Source of the DNA: Pontibacter aquaedesilientis
Lineage (GTDB): Bacteria > Bacteroidota > Bacteroidia > Cytophagales > Hymenobacteraceae
Reading direction: 5' to 3'
Assembly: GCF_014773225.1 (NCBI RefSeq)
Contig: NZ_JACXAJ010000002.1
Span: forward strand, 310,001-374,000
Length of the DNA: 64,000 nt
Positions 1 to 7,066 of this stretch are shown in pieces. The translations under genes were made by a program, and so were the position numbers. The notes under the pieces were generated by a model that saw nothing but the letters and a program-made list of their open reading frames with translations, was not told the origin of the DNA and ran no database searches. Each line of letters begins with the position of its first letter. The stretch's first letter is position 1.

Positions 1-164
1 GCAAAGGCGATCAGCTGATCCACATCAACGTATGGACACCGAAGTCGCTGAGCAGCGAGGAGCGTGACGCCTTGGAGCGCCTGCGTGACTCCAATAACTT
101 TGCCCCGCACCCGGGTAAGAGCGACAAGGGCTTCTTCGAGAAAGTGAAAGACTACTTTCAGTAA
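1..164 (+). CDS. dnaJ: Molecular chaperone DnaJ, C-terminal end (partial)
   Basis: The open frame from base 3 to the TAA at 162-164 encodes about 53 residues resembling the extreme C-terminus of DnaJ: a beta-strand segment (GDQLIHINVWTP), then a charged helix (LSSEERDALERL) and a terminal segment ending in VKDYFQ. This region belongs to C-terminal domain II and the dimerisation tail of the Hsp40 co-chaperone, which delivers substrates to DnaK. The J-domain and zinc-binding region lie upstream of the window. The gene is followed at once by a terminator. Identification rests on a short stretch, so it is good but not certain. Confidence 0.75.
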   Translation, partial: KGDQLIHINVWTPKSLSSEERDALERLRDSNNFAPHPGKSDKGFFEKVKDYFQ

Positions 165-492
165 GCCTGTCCAAAATTAAATTAACAAAAGCCTGCCTTT
201 TCAGTAGAAGAGGGAGGCTTTTTTACGCTTCAGTACCGCTGAAATAAGTTTTGTAAATATATTAAGGTATAGCAAGTTGCGTGTGACAGGCCTTTGACGA
301 ATAGTTCCCTTGTCTATCTTTCCATACCTGAAAAGAGTCTAACGTCTGATATCTTGCGTCTTTAAAAAGTCTTTGTCCGTATTTGGTATAGCCTATACCT
401 GCGTTCGTCGAATAAGTATAGTGCTTTATTGATATTGCTTGTCACTCAGTCCCAAAAAAGCTATTTTTGAATATACCAAAAGGTTAACAGCA
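165..492. other. Spacer between dnaJ and ABC transporter genes
   Basis: Apart from the dnaJ terminator it holds three copies of the GGTATA-type word (near 266, 385 and 392), but no convincing TAnnTTTG promoter, RNA gene or small ORF. The transporter frame stays open upstream to a TTG at 439, but family alignment favours the start at 493. Confidence 0.4.
187..224 (+). terminator. Rho-independent terminator after dnaJ
   Basis: Arms AAAAGCCT and AGGCTTTT enclose a loop of about 20 bases and are followed by a T-run, 23 bases after the dnaJ stop codon. Confidence 0.7.
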
Positions 493-1404
493 TTGAGCAT
501 TCTTAAAATTGATGGCGTAACCAAGCGATACGCCAACCACACTGCCCTCGACAACGTCAGTTTCGACATCCCGGCTGGCTGCATTTTTGGCTTACTGGGA
601 CCAAACGGAGCAGGCAAAACGTCTCTCATTCGCATCATCACCCAAATAACCGGTGCCGACTCGGGCAAGATATACTTTAAAGGCGAGAAGCTGCGGCCAT
701 CGCACATCAAGGACATGGGTTACCTGCCCGAGGAGCGCGGCCTGTATAAAAAAATGAAGGTAGGCGAGCAGTTGCTATACCTTGCCCAACTCAAAGGCCT
801 GACCAAAGACGAAGCCATCGCCCGTATCAAAGAGTGGGTGGCCCGCTTTGAGATTAAGGAGTGGATGAACAAGCATATAGAGGATCTTTCCAAAGGGATG
901 CAGCAGAAGGTGCAGTTTATGGCCACCGTCATGCATGAGCCCTCGTTGATCATTCTCGACGAGCCTTTTTCCGGTTTCGACCCGATCAACGCCAACCTGA
1001 TCAAAGACGAGATCCTGCGCCTGCGCGACAACGGAGCCACGATCATTTTCTCGACGCATCGCATGGAATCGGTGGAGGAGCTTTGCGATAACATTGCGCT
1101 GATTAACCGTTCCCGCAAAGTGCTCGACGGCCCGGTGCGCGAAATCAAAGACACCTACAAGACAGATACTTTCCAGGTTATCGGCAACGGGCAACTGCTC
1201 ATCACCTCGCCAGACTTTGAGGTGCTGGAACAACACGACAACCACGGGGTGTTCCGGGCATCTATCCGTTTGCTCGACGGTGCCTCGCCCAATGACTTGC
1301 TGCGCTACCTGATCCAGCGTGTGGAGGTACATTCCTTCGTGGAACTCGTGCCGAGTATCAATGACATATTCATCCGAAAAGTAAAAGAAACCTACCATGC
1401 ATAA
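493..1404 (+). CDS. ABC-2 type transporter, ATP-binding subunit
   Basis: This is the nucleotide-binding subunit of an ABC-2 exporter (NatA-like), which powers transport by the membrane protein encoded next. Visible motifs are Walker A GPNGAGKT (residues 36-43 from the chosen start), the ABC signature LSKGMQQKVQ, Walker B LIILDEP followed by a D-loop FSGFDP, and the switch histidine in FSTHRM. A C-terminal region of about 90 residues follows the ATPase core, as in NatA-type proteins. I chose the TTG at 493 because family members begin directly with the ILKIDGVTKRY strand; a TTG at 439 would add 18 residues. It overlaps the permease gene by 8 bases, indicating translational coupling. The substrate cannot be predicted. 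Confidence 0.9.
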   Translation: MSILKIDGVTKRYANHTALDNVSFDIPAGCIFGLLGPNGAGKTSLIRIITQITGADSGKIYFKGEKLRPSHIKDMGYLPEERGLYKKMKVGEQLLYLAQLKGLTKDEAIARIKEWVARFEIKEWMNKHIEDLSKGMQQKVQFMATVMHEPSLIILDEPFSGFDPINANLIKDEILRLRDNGATIIFSTHRMESVEELCDNIALINRSRKVLDGPVREIKDTYKTDTFQVIGNGQLLITSPDFEVLEQHDNHGVFRASIRLLDGASPNDLLRYLIQRVEVHSFVELVPSINDIFIRKVKETYHA

Positions 1405-2734
1405 GATCTGGCTCATCATAAAGCGCGAATACCTGACACGCGTGCGCAAGAAAAGCTTCATTATCATGACTTTCCTGACGCCGCTGTTGCTGGCGGCCTT
1501 CATGCTGGTTCCTGCCTGGCTCGCTACCATCTCCGACAGTGAAGATGCCGTGATGGTATTTGATGAGTCTGGTATTTTTGCTGAGAAGCTGGAAAGCAAG
1601 CCAGACCTGAAAATCATACCGGTTGCCGCCGGTTCGCTGGAGCAGGCCAAAACGGCTTACCAGGAAACCGATTACACCGCTTTGCTCCACATCCCGAAAC
1701 TCGACCTGGCAAACCCCGAGGGTTTCCGGCTATACTCCAAAAAGAACATCAGTTTCCAGGTGAAGTTCAGGTTGGAGAGTATGCTGGAGAAGGAAATTGA
1801 GAGTCAGCGTTTTATGGCCTCGGGTATAGACCGTGAAATGCTCAACAAAATGAAAGCCAATATCACCATGACCACCGTGAACCTGAGCGAAAGCGGTGAG
1901 CAGGACAGCAACGTGTGGGTAACTTCCGGGGCAGGTATAGTGGGAGCGGTAATCATTTACTTTTTCATTTTCATGTATGGCGTGCAGATTATGCGCGGTG
2001 TGATTGAGGAGAAAACAAGCCGGATTGTGGAAGTAATGATCTCGTCGGTGAAACCTTTTCAGCTGATGATGGGCAAGATCATAGGTATAGCAGGCGTGGG
2101 ACTGACGCAGTTTTTGCTGTGGGTGGTGCTGTCGGCTATTGTGGTCAGCGGTGTGCAGGCGGCATTTGGCATTCAGCCGGCACCTACGCCAATCGAGCAA
2201 ATGCAATCGGGACGAGCCATGGCAACTGGCGAAGAGGAACCGGAGCAGACCGAGGAAACTAGCCAAACGGACACGCTTTCGGAAGTGAGCGAAGCTATTT
2301 CCAACCTTAATTTCCCGCTGTTGCTGGGCAGTTTCCTGTTTTACTTCCTGGGCGGGTATTTGCTGTATGGTTCGCTCTTTGGAGCCATCGGTGCCGCCGT
2401 GGACAACGAAACGGATACGCAGCAGTTCATGTTCCCCATCACGATTCCGCTCATCATCTCCTTCATCATGTCATATACCGTTGTGATACAGAACCCGGAC
2501 GGGCCAGTAGCTTTTTGGATGTCGATCATACCGTTCACGTCGCCGATCGTGATGATGGTGCGCATACCTTTCGGGGTTCCTGCCAGCGAACTGCTACTAT
2601 CGATGGGCCTTCTTGTACTGGGCTTTATCTTCACCACCTGGATTGCCTCCAGAATTTACCGCGTAGGTATACTCATGTATGGCAAGAAAATCAACTACAA
2701 AGAACTGTCGAAGTGGTTGTTTTATAGGGTATAG
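1397..2734 (+). CDS. ABC-2 type transporter, permease subunit
   Basis: This 445-residue integral membrane protein is the permease partner of the preceding ATPase (NatB-like ABC-2 family). An N-terminal cytoplasmic segment (IIKREYLTRVRKKSF) precedes the first membrane helix at about residues 24-44. A large extracytoplasmic domain (about 45-175) follows, then several hydrophobic helices between about 180 and 430, broken by an acidic Glu/Thr-rich loop near residues 275-295. Such pairs export small ions, lipids or peptides; the cargo is unknown here. The start overlaps the ATPase stop, and a strong terminator follows, so the two genes form a bicistronic operon. Confidence 0.88.
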   Translation: MHKIWLIIKREYLTRVRKKSFIIMTFLTPLLLAAFMLVPAWLATISDSEDAVMVFDESGIFAEKLESKPDLKIIPVAAGSLEQAKTAYQETDYTALLHIPKLDLANPEGFRLYSKKNISFQVKFRLESMLEKEIESQRFMASGIDREMLNKMKANITMTTVNLSESGEQDSNVWVTSGAGIVGAVIIYFFIFMYGVQIMRGVIEEKTSRIVEVMISSVKPFQLMMGKIIGIAGVGLTQFLLWVVLSAIVVSGVQAAFGIQPAPTPIEQMQSGRAMATGEEEPEQTEETSQTDTLSEVSEAISNLNFPLLLGSFLFYFLGGYLLYGSLFGAIGAAVDNETDTQQFMFPITIPLIISFIMSYTVVIQNPDGPVAFWMSIIPFTSPIVMMVRIPFGVPASELLLSMGLLVLGFIFTTWIASRIYRVGILMYGKKINYKELSKWLFYRV

Positions 2735-2757
2735 CCTGCTGAAGTATAGGTGTAAAT

Positions 2758-2794
2758 TTAAAATAGCTGGTTCTTCGGAGCCAGCTATTTTTTT
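2758..2794 (+). terminator. Rho-independent terminator after the ABC operon
   Basis: Perfect arms AAATAGCTGG/CCAGCTATTT around a TTCTTCGGAG loop, followed by a T-run. Confidence 0.9.
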
Positions 2795-2821
2795 GTAACT
2801 TGATAGGGGAAATTGAATATT

Positions 2822-3184
2822 ATGAAAAGAGATATTGACTTAATTCGGCAAATATTGCTTCAAACTGAAGAGTTGGGGTCTTTGAGTAGGAGCTTTGAGC
2901 TATCTATTGAAGGTTATAATACTAATGAAACAAGCTACCATGTGAAAATTTTATTCCAAGCAGGTTATCTTGAAGCCGAACATATCTCATGTAGAGAATT
3001 TGAAGAATGGAATCCAATTAGCTTAACATGGAGTGGTCATGAATTTTTGGACGCAGCGAGAGACAACACTGTTTGGAATAAGGCGAAGTCACGAATAGGA
3101 GATAAGCTGCCTACTGTCGGATTTGATATGTTGAAGTCAATTCTGAATATCTATGTAAAACAACAATTCGGATTTGAAGCATGA
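2822..3184 (+). CDS. DUF2513 domain protein
   Basis: This 120-residue protein matches my recollection of the DUF2513 family: N-terminal MKRDIDLIRQILL, a central YHVKILFQAGYLEA helix-strand resembling a winged-helix, and the conserved LTWSGHEFLDAARDNTVWNKAK block. Members are often found in mobile or accessory regions and have no established function; DNA binding is inferred from the fold only. ATG 2822 was chosen over a TTG nine bases upstream. Base composition is clearly AT-richer than neighbouring core genes, and the gene overlaps the next by ATGA. Together these suggest horizontal acquisition. Confidence 0.8.
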   Translation: MKRDIDLIRQILLQTEELGSLSRSFELSIEGYNTNETSYHVKILFQAGYLEAEHISCREFEEWNPISLTWSGHEFLDAARDNTVWNKAKSRIGDKLPTVGFDMLKSILNIYVKQQFGFEA

Positions 3185-4065
3185 TTAAGGTTTTCTTGAT
3201 AGCTTACTTAATTCTTTTAATGGGCATAGTCACTATGGCTCAAAAGAATGACAAACCTGCCTACCAACTCTTCAACAATAAAGGCAAGCAGGTAAAGTAT
3301 GGAAAAATGCTAGTAGAGTTACAGAAGGCCGATGTGGTGCTGTTTGGTGAGCAGCACAATGATCCGATCGCGCACTGGTTACAACTGGAAGTAGCCAAAG
3401 ACCTGCACAAGGCCCATCAGCAGCACTTTGCCATAGGTGCCGAAATGTTTGAGGCTGATGTGCAACTGGTGCTCAACGAATTCCTCTCGGGGCAGGTAGC
3501 AGAGAACAACTTTGAGCAGGAGTCAAGGCCGTGGAACAATTATAAAACCGACTACCGACCAGTGGTGCGCTTTGCCAAGGAGGTGTCTATACCTTTCATC
3601 GCGACCAACGTGCCGCGCCGCTATGCTTCCATGGTATCGGGTGGCGGCCTGAAGGCGTTGGAGCATGTGTCAGAAGACGCAAGACGCTACATTGCTCCAT
3701 TGCCGTTGCAAGTAGACATGGACTTACCCGGGTATAAGAATATGCTGGCGATGTTCGGCAACAGCACCCATGGCAATACCAAAAGCCAGCATATTGTGCA
3801 GGCGCAGGCTCTGAAAGACGCGACCATGGCACACTTCATCCTGCAGCAGGTAAACAGCGGCAAAAAAATGCTGCACCTCAACGGCGCTTATCACTCCGAT
3901 AATTATGAAGGGATAGGTTGGTATCTGAAGCAGGGAAATCCGCAACTCAAAACCCTCACTATCACGACTGTGCTACAAGAAGATCTGGATAAGCTGACAG
4001 AGGAGAATAAGCTGAAAGCTGATTTCATACTGGTTGTGCCAGCGAGTATGACAAGGACTTATTAA
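3181..4065 (+). CDS. ChaN-family (haem-binding uptake-like) exported protein
   Basis: This 294-residue protein contains the hallmark FGEQHNDP motif of the ChaN/Cofac_haem_bdg family, a second conserved acidic block (GAEMFEADVQ) and a late histidine motif (LNGAYHSDN), as in iron-regulated haem-binding lipoproteins. The N-terminus (KVFLIAYLILLMGIVTMAQ) is a signal peptide of the non-lipoprotein type, so it is probably periplasmic. Its function in haem handling is a family-level assignment. The first 20 codons share the AT-rich composition of the DUF2513 gene and overlap it by ATGA, while the rest has normal composition, so the upstream gene may have been inserted right at the start of this one. 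Confidence 0.8.
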   Translation: MIKVFLIAYLILLMGIVTMAQKNDKPAYQLFNNKGKQVKYGKMLVELQKADVVLFGEQHNDPIAHWLQLEVAKDLHKAHQQHFAIGAEMFEADVQLVLNEFLSGQVAENNFEQESRPWNNYKTDYRPVVRFAKEVSIPFIATNVPRRYASMVSGGGLKALEHVSEDARRYIAPLPLQVDMDLPGYKNMLAMFGNSTHGNTKSQHIVQAQALKDATMAHFILQQVNSGKKMLHLNGAYHSDNYEGIGWYLKQGNPQLKTLTITTVLQEDLDKLTEENKLKADFILVVPASMTRTY

Positions 4066-4098
4066 TTACATAACGTTAAGGCTTAACGAATAGAGTGC

Positions 4099-4575
4099 AT
4101 GGATGATATTATTGTGCCTTCCCGGTTTTCTAAAGAAGAAACGATCAAGAGATTGAGGCATCTCTTTAGAGAAGGGAATGATTTCAGCATAGAACTTAGC
4201 ATGTTGCACGGAGAATATTATCTATCTCCTGCACCTATACACCAAATGGGACTTATACCCGGCAAGCATAAAAGCATTTCGCTTAATCCGTTTTACCTAC
4301 AATTTAGAGTAAAAGAGCAAAAAACAGCAGGAGAGGTAAATTCATCAATTCATATAACACCGCAATCAAAGGCTGTCTTTATTGCCTTAAGTTCGATGTT
4401 TCTAACGTTGGCATGGATTATTATACTTGTTACCTCTCTTGCAGAGAAAAGGTGGCTTGATATAGAAGTGTATATAATTGGTATAGCGCTGACACTGATA
4501 ATGATTCTCTTTTTAAAGTTAAGTGTGGGTAAGGAGAAGAAGGTGATTGAGCGAATTGTTAAGGAATTTGAGTAA
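4099..4575 (+). CDS. Hypothetical membrane protein with two helices
   Basis: I do not recognise this 158-residue protein. The N-terminal half is soluble and mixed alpha/beta (RFSKEETIKRLRHLF helix followed by strands). Two membrane helices follow at about residues 93-115 (FIALSSMFLTLAWIIILVT) and 122-144, and it ends with a charged tail KEKKVIERIVKEFE. The layout suggests a cytoplasmic sensor-like domain anchored to the membrane, but no enzymatic motif is visible. Its composition is AT-rich like the DUF2513 gene, so it may belong to the same accessory patch. Confidence 0.6.
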   Translation: MDDIIVPSRFSKEETIKRLRHLFREGNDFSIELSMLHGEYYLSPAPIHQMGLIPGKHKSISLNPFYLQFRVKEQKTAGEVNSSIHITPQSKAVFIALSSMFLTLAWIIILVTSLAEKRWLDIEVYIIGIALTLIMILFLKLSVGKEKKVIERIVKEFE

Positions 4576-4600
4576 AGAGCAGATGTGCTAAATAAAACAA

Positions 4601-4628
4601 CAAAGCCCGACCAATTGGCCGGGCTTTG
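4601..4628. terminator. Bidirectional terminator between convergent genes
   Basis: CAAAGCCCG/CGGGCTTTG stem with inner CC-AATT-GG lies between the plus-strand membrane protein and the minus-strand iscA-like gene and could serve both. Confidence 0.7.
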
Positions 4629-4658
4629 CCTTTCTACTAAAGAGAAAGAAAGGTATGC

Positions 4659-5006
4659 TTATGCAGAGAAAGAGCTTCCGCAACCGCAGGTGCTCTTGGC
4701 CTGTGGGTTGTTGAAAACGAAACCGCGAGCGTTCAGGCCGTCCTGGAAGTCAACCTCCATGCCAAGCACATACATCGCGTGCTTCTTATCCATGATCAGC
4801 TTCAAGCCTTCCAGGCTATAAATCTCATCAGAGTCTTTTGCCTTGTCAAAGCCCAGTAGGTACGACATACCAGAGCAGCCACCGCCTTGCACACCAATGC
4901 GCAGGCCGTATTCAGCTGGTACATTTTTCTCTTGCATTATATTCTTAACTTCAGCCAGTGCTTTTTCGGTAAGCGCTATCGGTGCAGTTTTTGTCTCAGT
5001 TGCCAT
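4659..5006 (-). CDS. A-type iron-sulfur carrier (IscA/SufA/ErpA family)
   Basis: This 115-residue HesB/IscA-domain protein carries the three conserved cysteines: one in the GGGCSGMSY motif and two in the C-terminal CGCGSSFS motif. These bind and transfer Fe-S clusters to apoproteins. The start is the ATG at 5004-5006 (MATETK), because the upstream extension to 5045 is not family-like. It stands alone between convergent and divergent neighbours rather than in a suf operon. Which paralogue (IscA, SufA or ErpA) it is cannot be told from sequence alone. Confidence 0.92.
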   Translation of the reverse strand: MATETKTAPIALTEKALAEVKNIMQEKNVPAEYGLRIGVQGGGCSGMSYLLGFDKAKDSDEIYSLEGLKLIMDKKHAMYVLGMEVDFQDGLNARGFVFNNPQAKSTCGCGSSFSA

Positions 5007-5162
5007 AGTCTGTTCAATTTTGAAATGGAGTCGCAATTTACGCAATTACTCGCAAATATACTGCGGCTCCCGGTTGTAATAGCTAAACAGCTATACTCCG
5101 GAAATGATTCATGCGACGCTCAAGTAATTTTTTCCGATATTTAAGGTTCAAAACAAACGCAA

Positions 5163-5696
5163 ATGGAAGAAGGCACCATCATTATACTCGATATTCTTAA
5201 AATCTCTATACCTGCCATATTGGTGGCAGCAGTGGCTTACTCGTTGGTGAAAAAGCATTTAGAGCGTGATTACAAACTGCGCCTATTGGAGCTGCGTCAG
5301 AAAAACGCTGAAATCGTGACACCCATCCGTCTGCAGGCCTACGAGCGCATTGTGCTGTTGCTGGAGCGTATTACGCCGAGTAATCTGTTGTTGCGCGTGA
5401 GTGGGGGAGGGCACTCAGCCGCCGAATATCACCGTGTGCTGCTAACCGAGATTCGTAACGAGTTCAACCACAACATGTCGCAGCAGGTATACATGACCGA
5501 GCCGGCCTGGCAGCAGGTAAGGCATGCCCGCGAGGAAGTCGTGAACCTGATCAATAAATCCTATCAAAGCCTTGACGAAAAGGCCAAAGGCACTGAGCTG
5601 GCCAAACGGATTCTGGAAAACGTGCTCAGCAACGAGATCGACCCTACTGCCAAAGCCATCAGTTACCTCAAACTTGAGATCGGGCAAATCTTTTAA
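5163..5696 (+). CDS. Conserved Bacteroidota membrane-anchored protein (DUF7935-like)
   Basis: This 177-residue protein has one N-terminal membrane helix (about residues 8-28, ILKISIPAILVAAVAYSLV) followed by a long alpha-helical cytoplasmic region with a charged ERDYKLRLLELRQKNAEIVTP stretch and a conserved RLQAYERIVLLLERI helix. I recognise the pattern as a family widespread in Bacteroidota, probably DUF7935, with no known function. It diverges from the iscA-like gene; the stop codon is directly followed by a word-array repeat. Confidence 0.65.
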   Translation: MEEGTIIILDILKISIPAILVAAVAYSLVKKHLERDYKLRLLELRQKNAEIVTPIRLQAYERIVLLLERITPSNLLLRVSGGGHSAAEYHRVLLTEIRNEFNHNMSQQVYMTEPAWQQVRHAREEVVNLINKSYQSLDEKAKGTELAKRILENVLSNEIDPTAKAISYLKLEIGQIF

Positions 5697-5772
5697 GTTT
5701 AGAAGTTAGAAAGTGTCTAAAGCAGAATACCAGCAATTCTCTAACTCCTAAACTCCCAAACTCTCTAACTCA
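5697..5772. repeat. Quasi-tandem word array between convergent genes
   Basis: Directly after the TAA at 5694-5696 come words such as GTTTAGAAGTTAGAAAG. Further right (5738-5772) are complementary words (CTCTAACTCCTAAACTCCC and variants), giving an imperfect inverted arrangement. Read on the minus strand, the right half encodes the last residues ELESLGV and stop of the aminotransferase gene, so the array runs into the coding sequence. Confidence 0.7.
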
Positions 5773-6836
5773 TATAGGAGTGCTTCCACTTGGCTCACAG
5801 TGTGGGCCGGGAAATTAGCGATCCGGATCTGTGTGTCTTTGTAACTACCGTACCCGCTCCCGATGGCCATGTCGTAGGGGGCAAGCAGTTTGTTTAGCTC
5901 AGCGGCTGGGATGCGGGTGTTGGCCACAATGGTAGTGAGAGAACGGAAAGCCGTGTTCTGAACGGCTGGCTCAAAATTCTTGCTCTTTTCCAGAAAATCG
6001 TAAATGAGTCTGGCCTTGGTTTCTGTTTCCTGCCGGATAGTGGCTATACCTTTCTTGTTCATATCATCCACCACTTTGCCTAGCAGGTATAGGTTGAGCA
6101 CATTAGGCGTTTCGGGCGTTTGGTGCGCACGGCCTTTTTCGACTAAGACAGGTATGGTGTGGTAAGAGCCCAGGCTTATACCTGATTTTTGGAGCGCATG
6201 TGCTTTGGCCAGGCAGCGCTCATTCAACAGCCAAACCCCTAAGCCAGCTGGTAGGCCGAAGCATTTCTGTACGGAGAAGTACACCGAGTCCATTTGATTG
6301 TAGTCAAATTCAGGGTGAGGAAGCGAAGAGACAGCGTCTACAAACAGCAAAGACTCTTTTGGTGCCGACTGTCGGTACTGCGCGATATCCGCCACAGGTA
6401 TACTCACCCCCGAGCTGGTTTCGTTGTGTATGAGGGCCACCAATTCCGCCGTGTCAGGTATGGCCACCTCCTCTGGCCGGAAACCCTCTCCAAATGGCAC
6501 CTCAAACTTGTTTGTCTTTTTGCCTAATTCAGCCGAAATCTCATAAAAGCGTTTTGAGAAAGAGCCATTTACCAAATGGAAACTCTCCTCCTGCACCAGA
6601 TTCTGAATTGCGCGTTCCCAAATCTCATTGGCCGAGGATAGAAAGAGCACCTCATAATTGTCAGGTAATTGTAGCAGCCGCCGCAGACCTGCTACCGCAT
6701 GGGCGTAAATATCTTTAAACTGCTGGCTGCGGTGCGAAATGCTGCCAATCTTGTTCTCCATCGCCGACTGCATGTGCGCTAGCACCGTAGGGTATAGCTC
6801 GGAAGGACCGGGTGTGAAGAAGACTTTATTCGTCAT
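5748..6836 (-). CDS. Class V aminotransferase, probable phosphoserine aminotransferase (SerC-like)
   Basis: This 362-residue PLP enzyme of fold type I, class V begins FFTPGPSELYP. It has the PLP-ring aspartate (FVDAVSS, D167) and the Schiff-base lysine in SVQKCFG (K191). The N-terminal TPGP motif is shared by alanine-glyoxylate-type aminotransferases and the archaeal/Bacteroidota-type phosphoserine aminotransferases. The gene lies just downstream of the SerB-SerA fusion on the same strand, so conversion of 3-phosphohydroxypyruvate to phosphoserine is the best inference. The last seven codons lie within a word-array repeat, unusual for a conserved gene. Alternatives are serine- or alanine-glyoxylate aminotransferase. 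Confidence 0.8.
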   Translation of the reverse strand: MTNKVFFTPGPSELYPTVLAHMQSAMENKIGSISHRSQQFKDIYAHAVAGLRRLLQLPDNYEVLFLSSANEIWERAIQNLVQEESFHLVNGSFSKRFYEISAELGKKTNKFEVPFGEGFRPEEVAIPDTAELVALIHNETSSGVSIPVADIAQYRQSAPKESLLFVDAVSSLPHPEFDYNQMDSVYFSVQKCFGLPAGLGVWLLNERCLAKAHALQKSGISLGSYHTIPVLVEKGRAHQTPETPNVLNLYLLGKVVDDMNKKGIATIRQETETKARLIYDFLEKSKNFEPAVQNTAFRSLTTIVANTRIPAAELNKLLAPYDMAIGSGYGSYKDTQIRIANFPAHTVSQVEALLYELESLGV

Positions 6837-6837
6837 G

Positions 6838-6900
6838 GGTTGAGAAGTTAGAGAGTTGGTGAGTCAGAGAGTTTAGGCGTTAGTGAGTTTAGGAATTTGG
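6838..6900. repeat. Word array upstream of the aminotransferase
   Basis: Consecutive degenerate copies of words such as GAGAAGTTAGAGAGTTGG, TGAGTCAGAGAGTTTAGG and TTAGTGAGTTTAGG begin just upstream of the start codon. They are the same family as the array at the gene's 3' end, here with the words in plus-strand orientation, so the two arrays bracket the gene. Confidence 0.7.
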
Positions 6901-7066
6901 GAGGTACAGAGCATTGGGTCGCGACCTGTCCGAACCGTATGCGAATAACGATTAACGGAAATAAAAACCTGACCATACAGTGAGGTATGCCTGTTCTTAA
7001 CAATTCTGTTATACCTGGCTGATTCGTTGATATCGCACCCTATTGGTTATACCTGCACAGCTAATC

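Noticed and set aside
775-1650. 291-codon minus-strand frame over the ABC transporter pair
   Set aside because: It overlaps both subunits, which have clear motifs.
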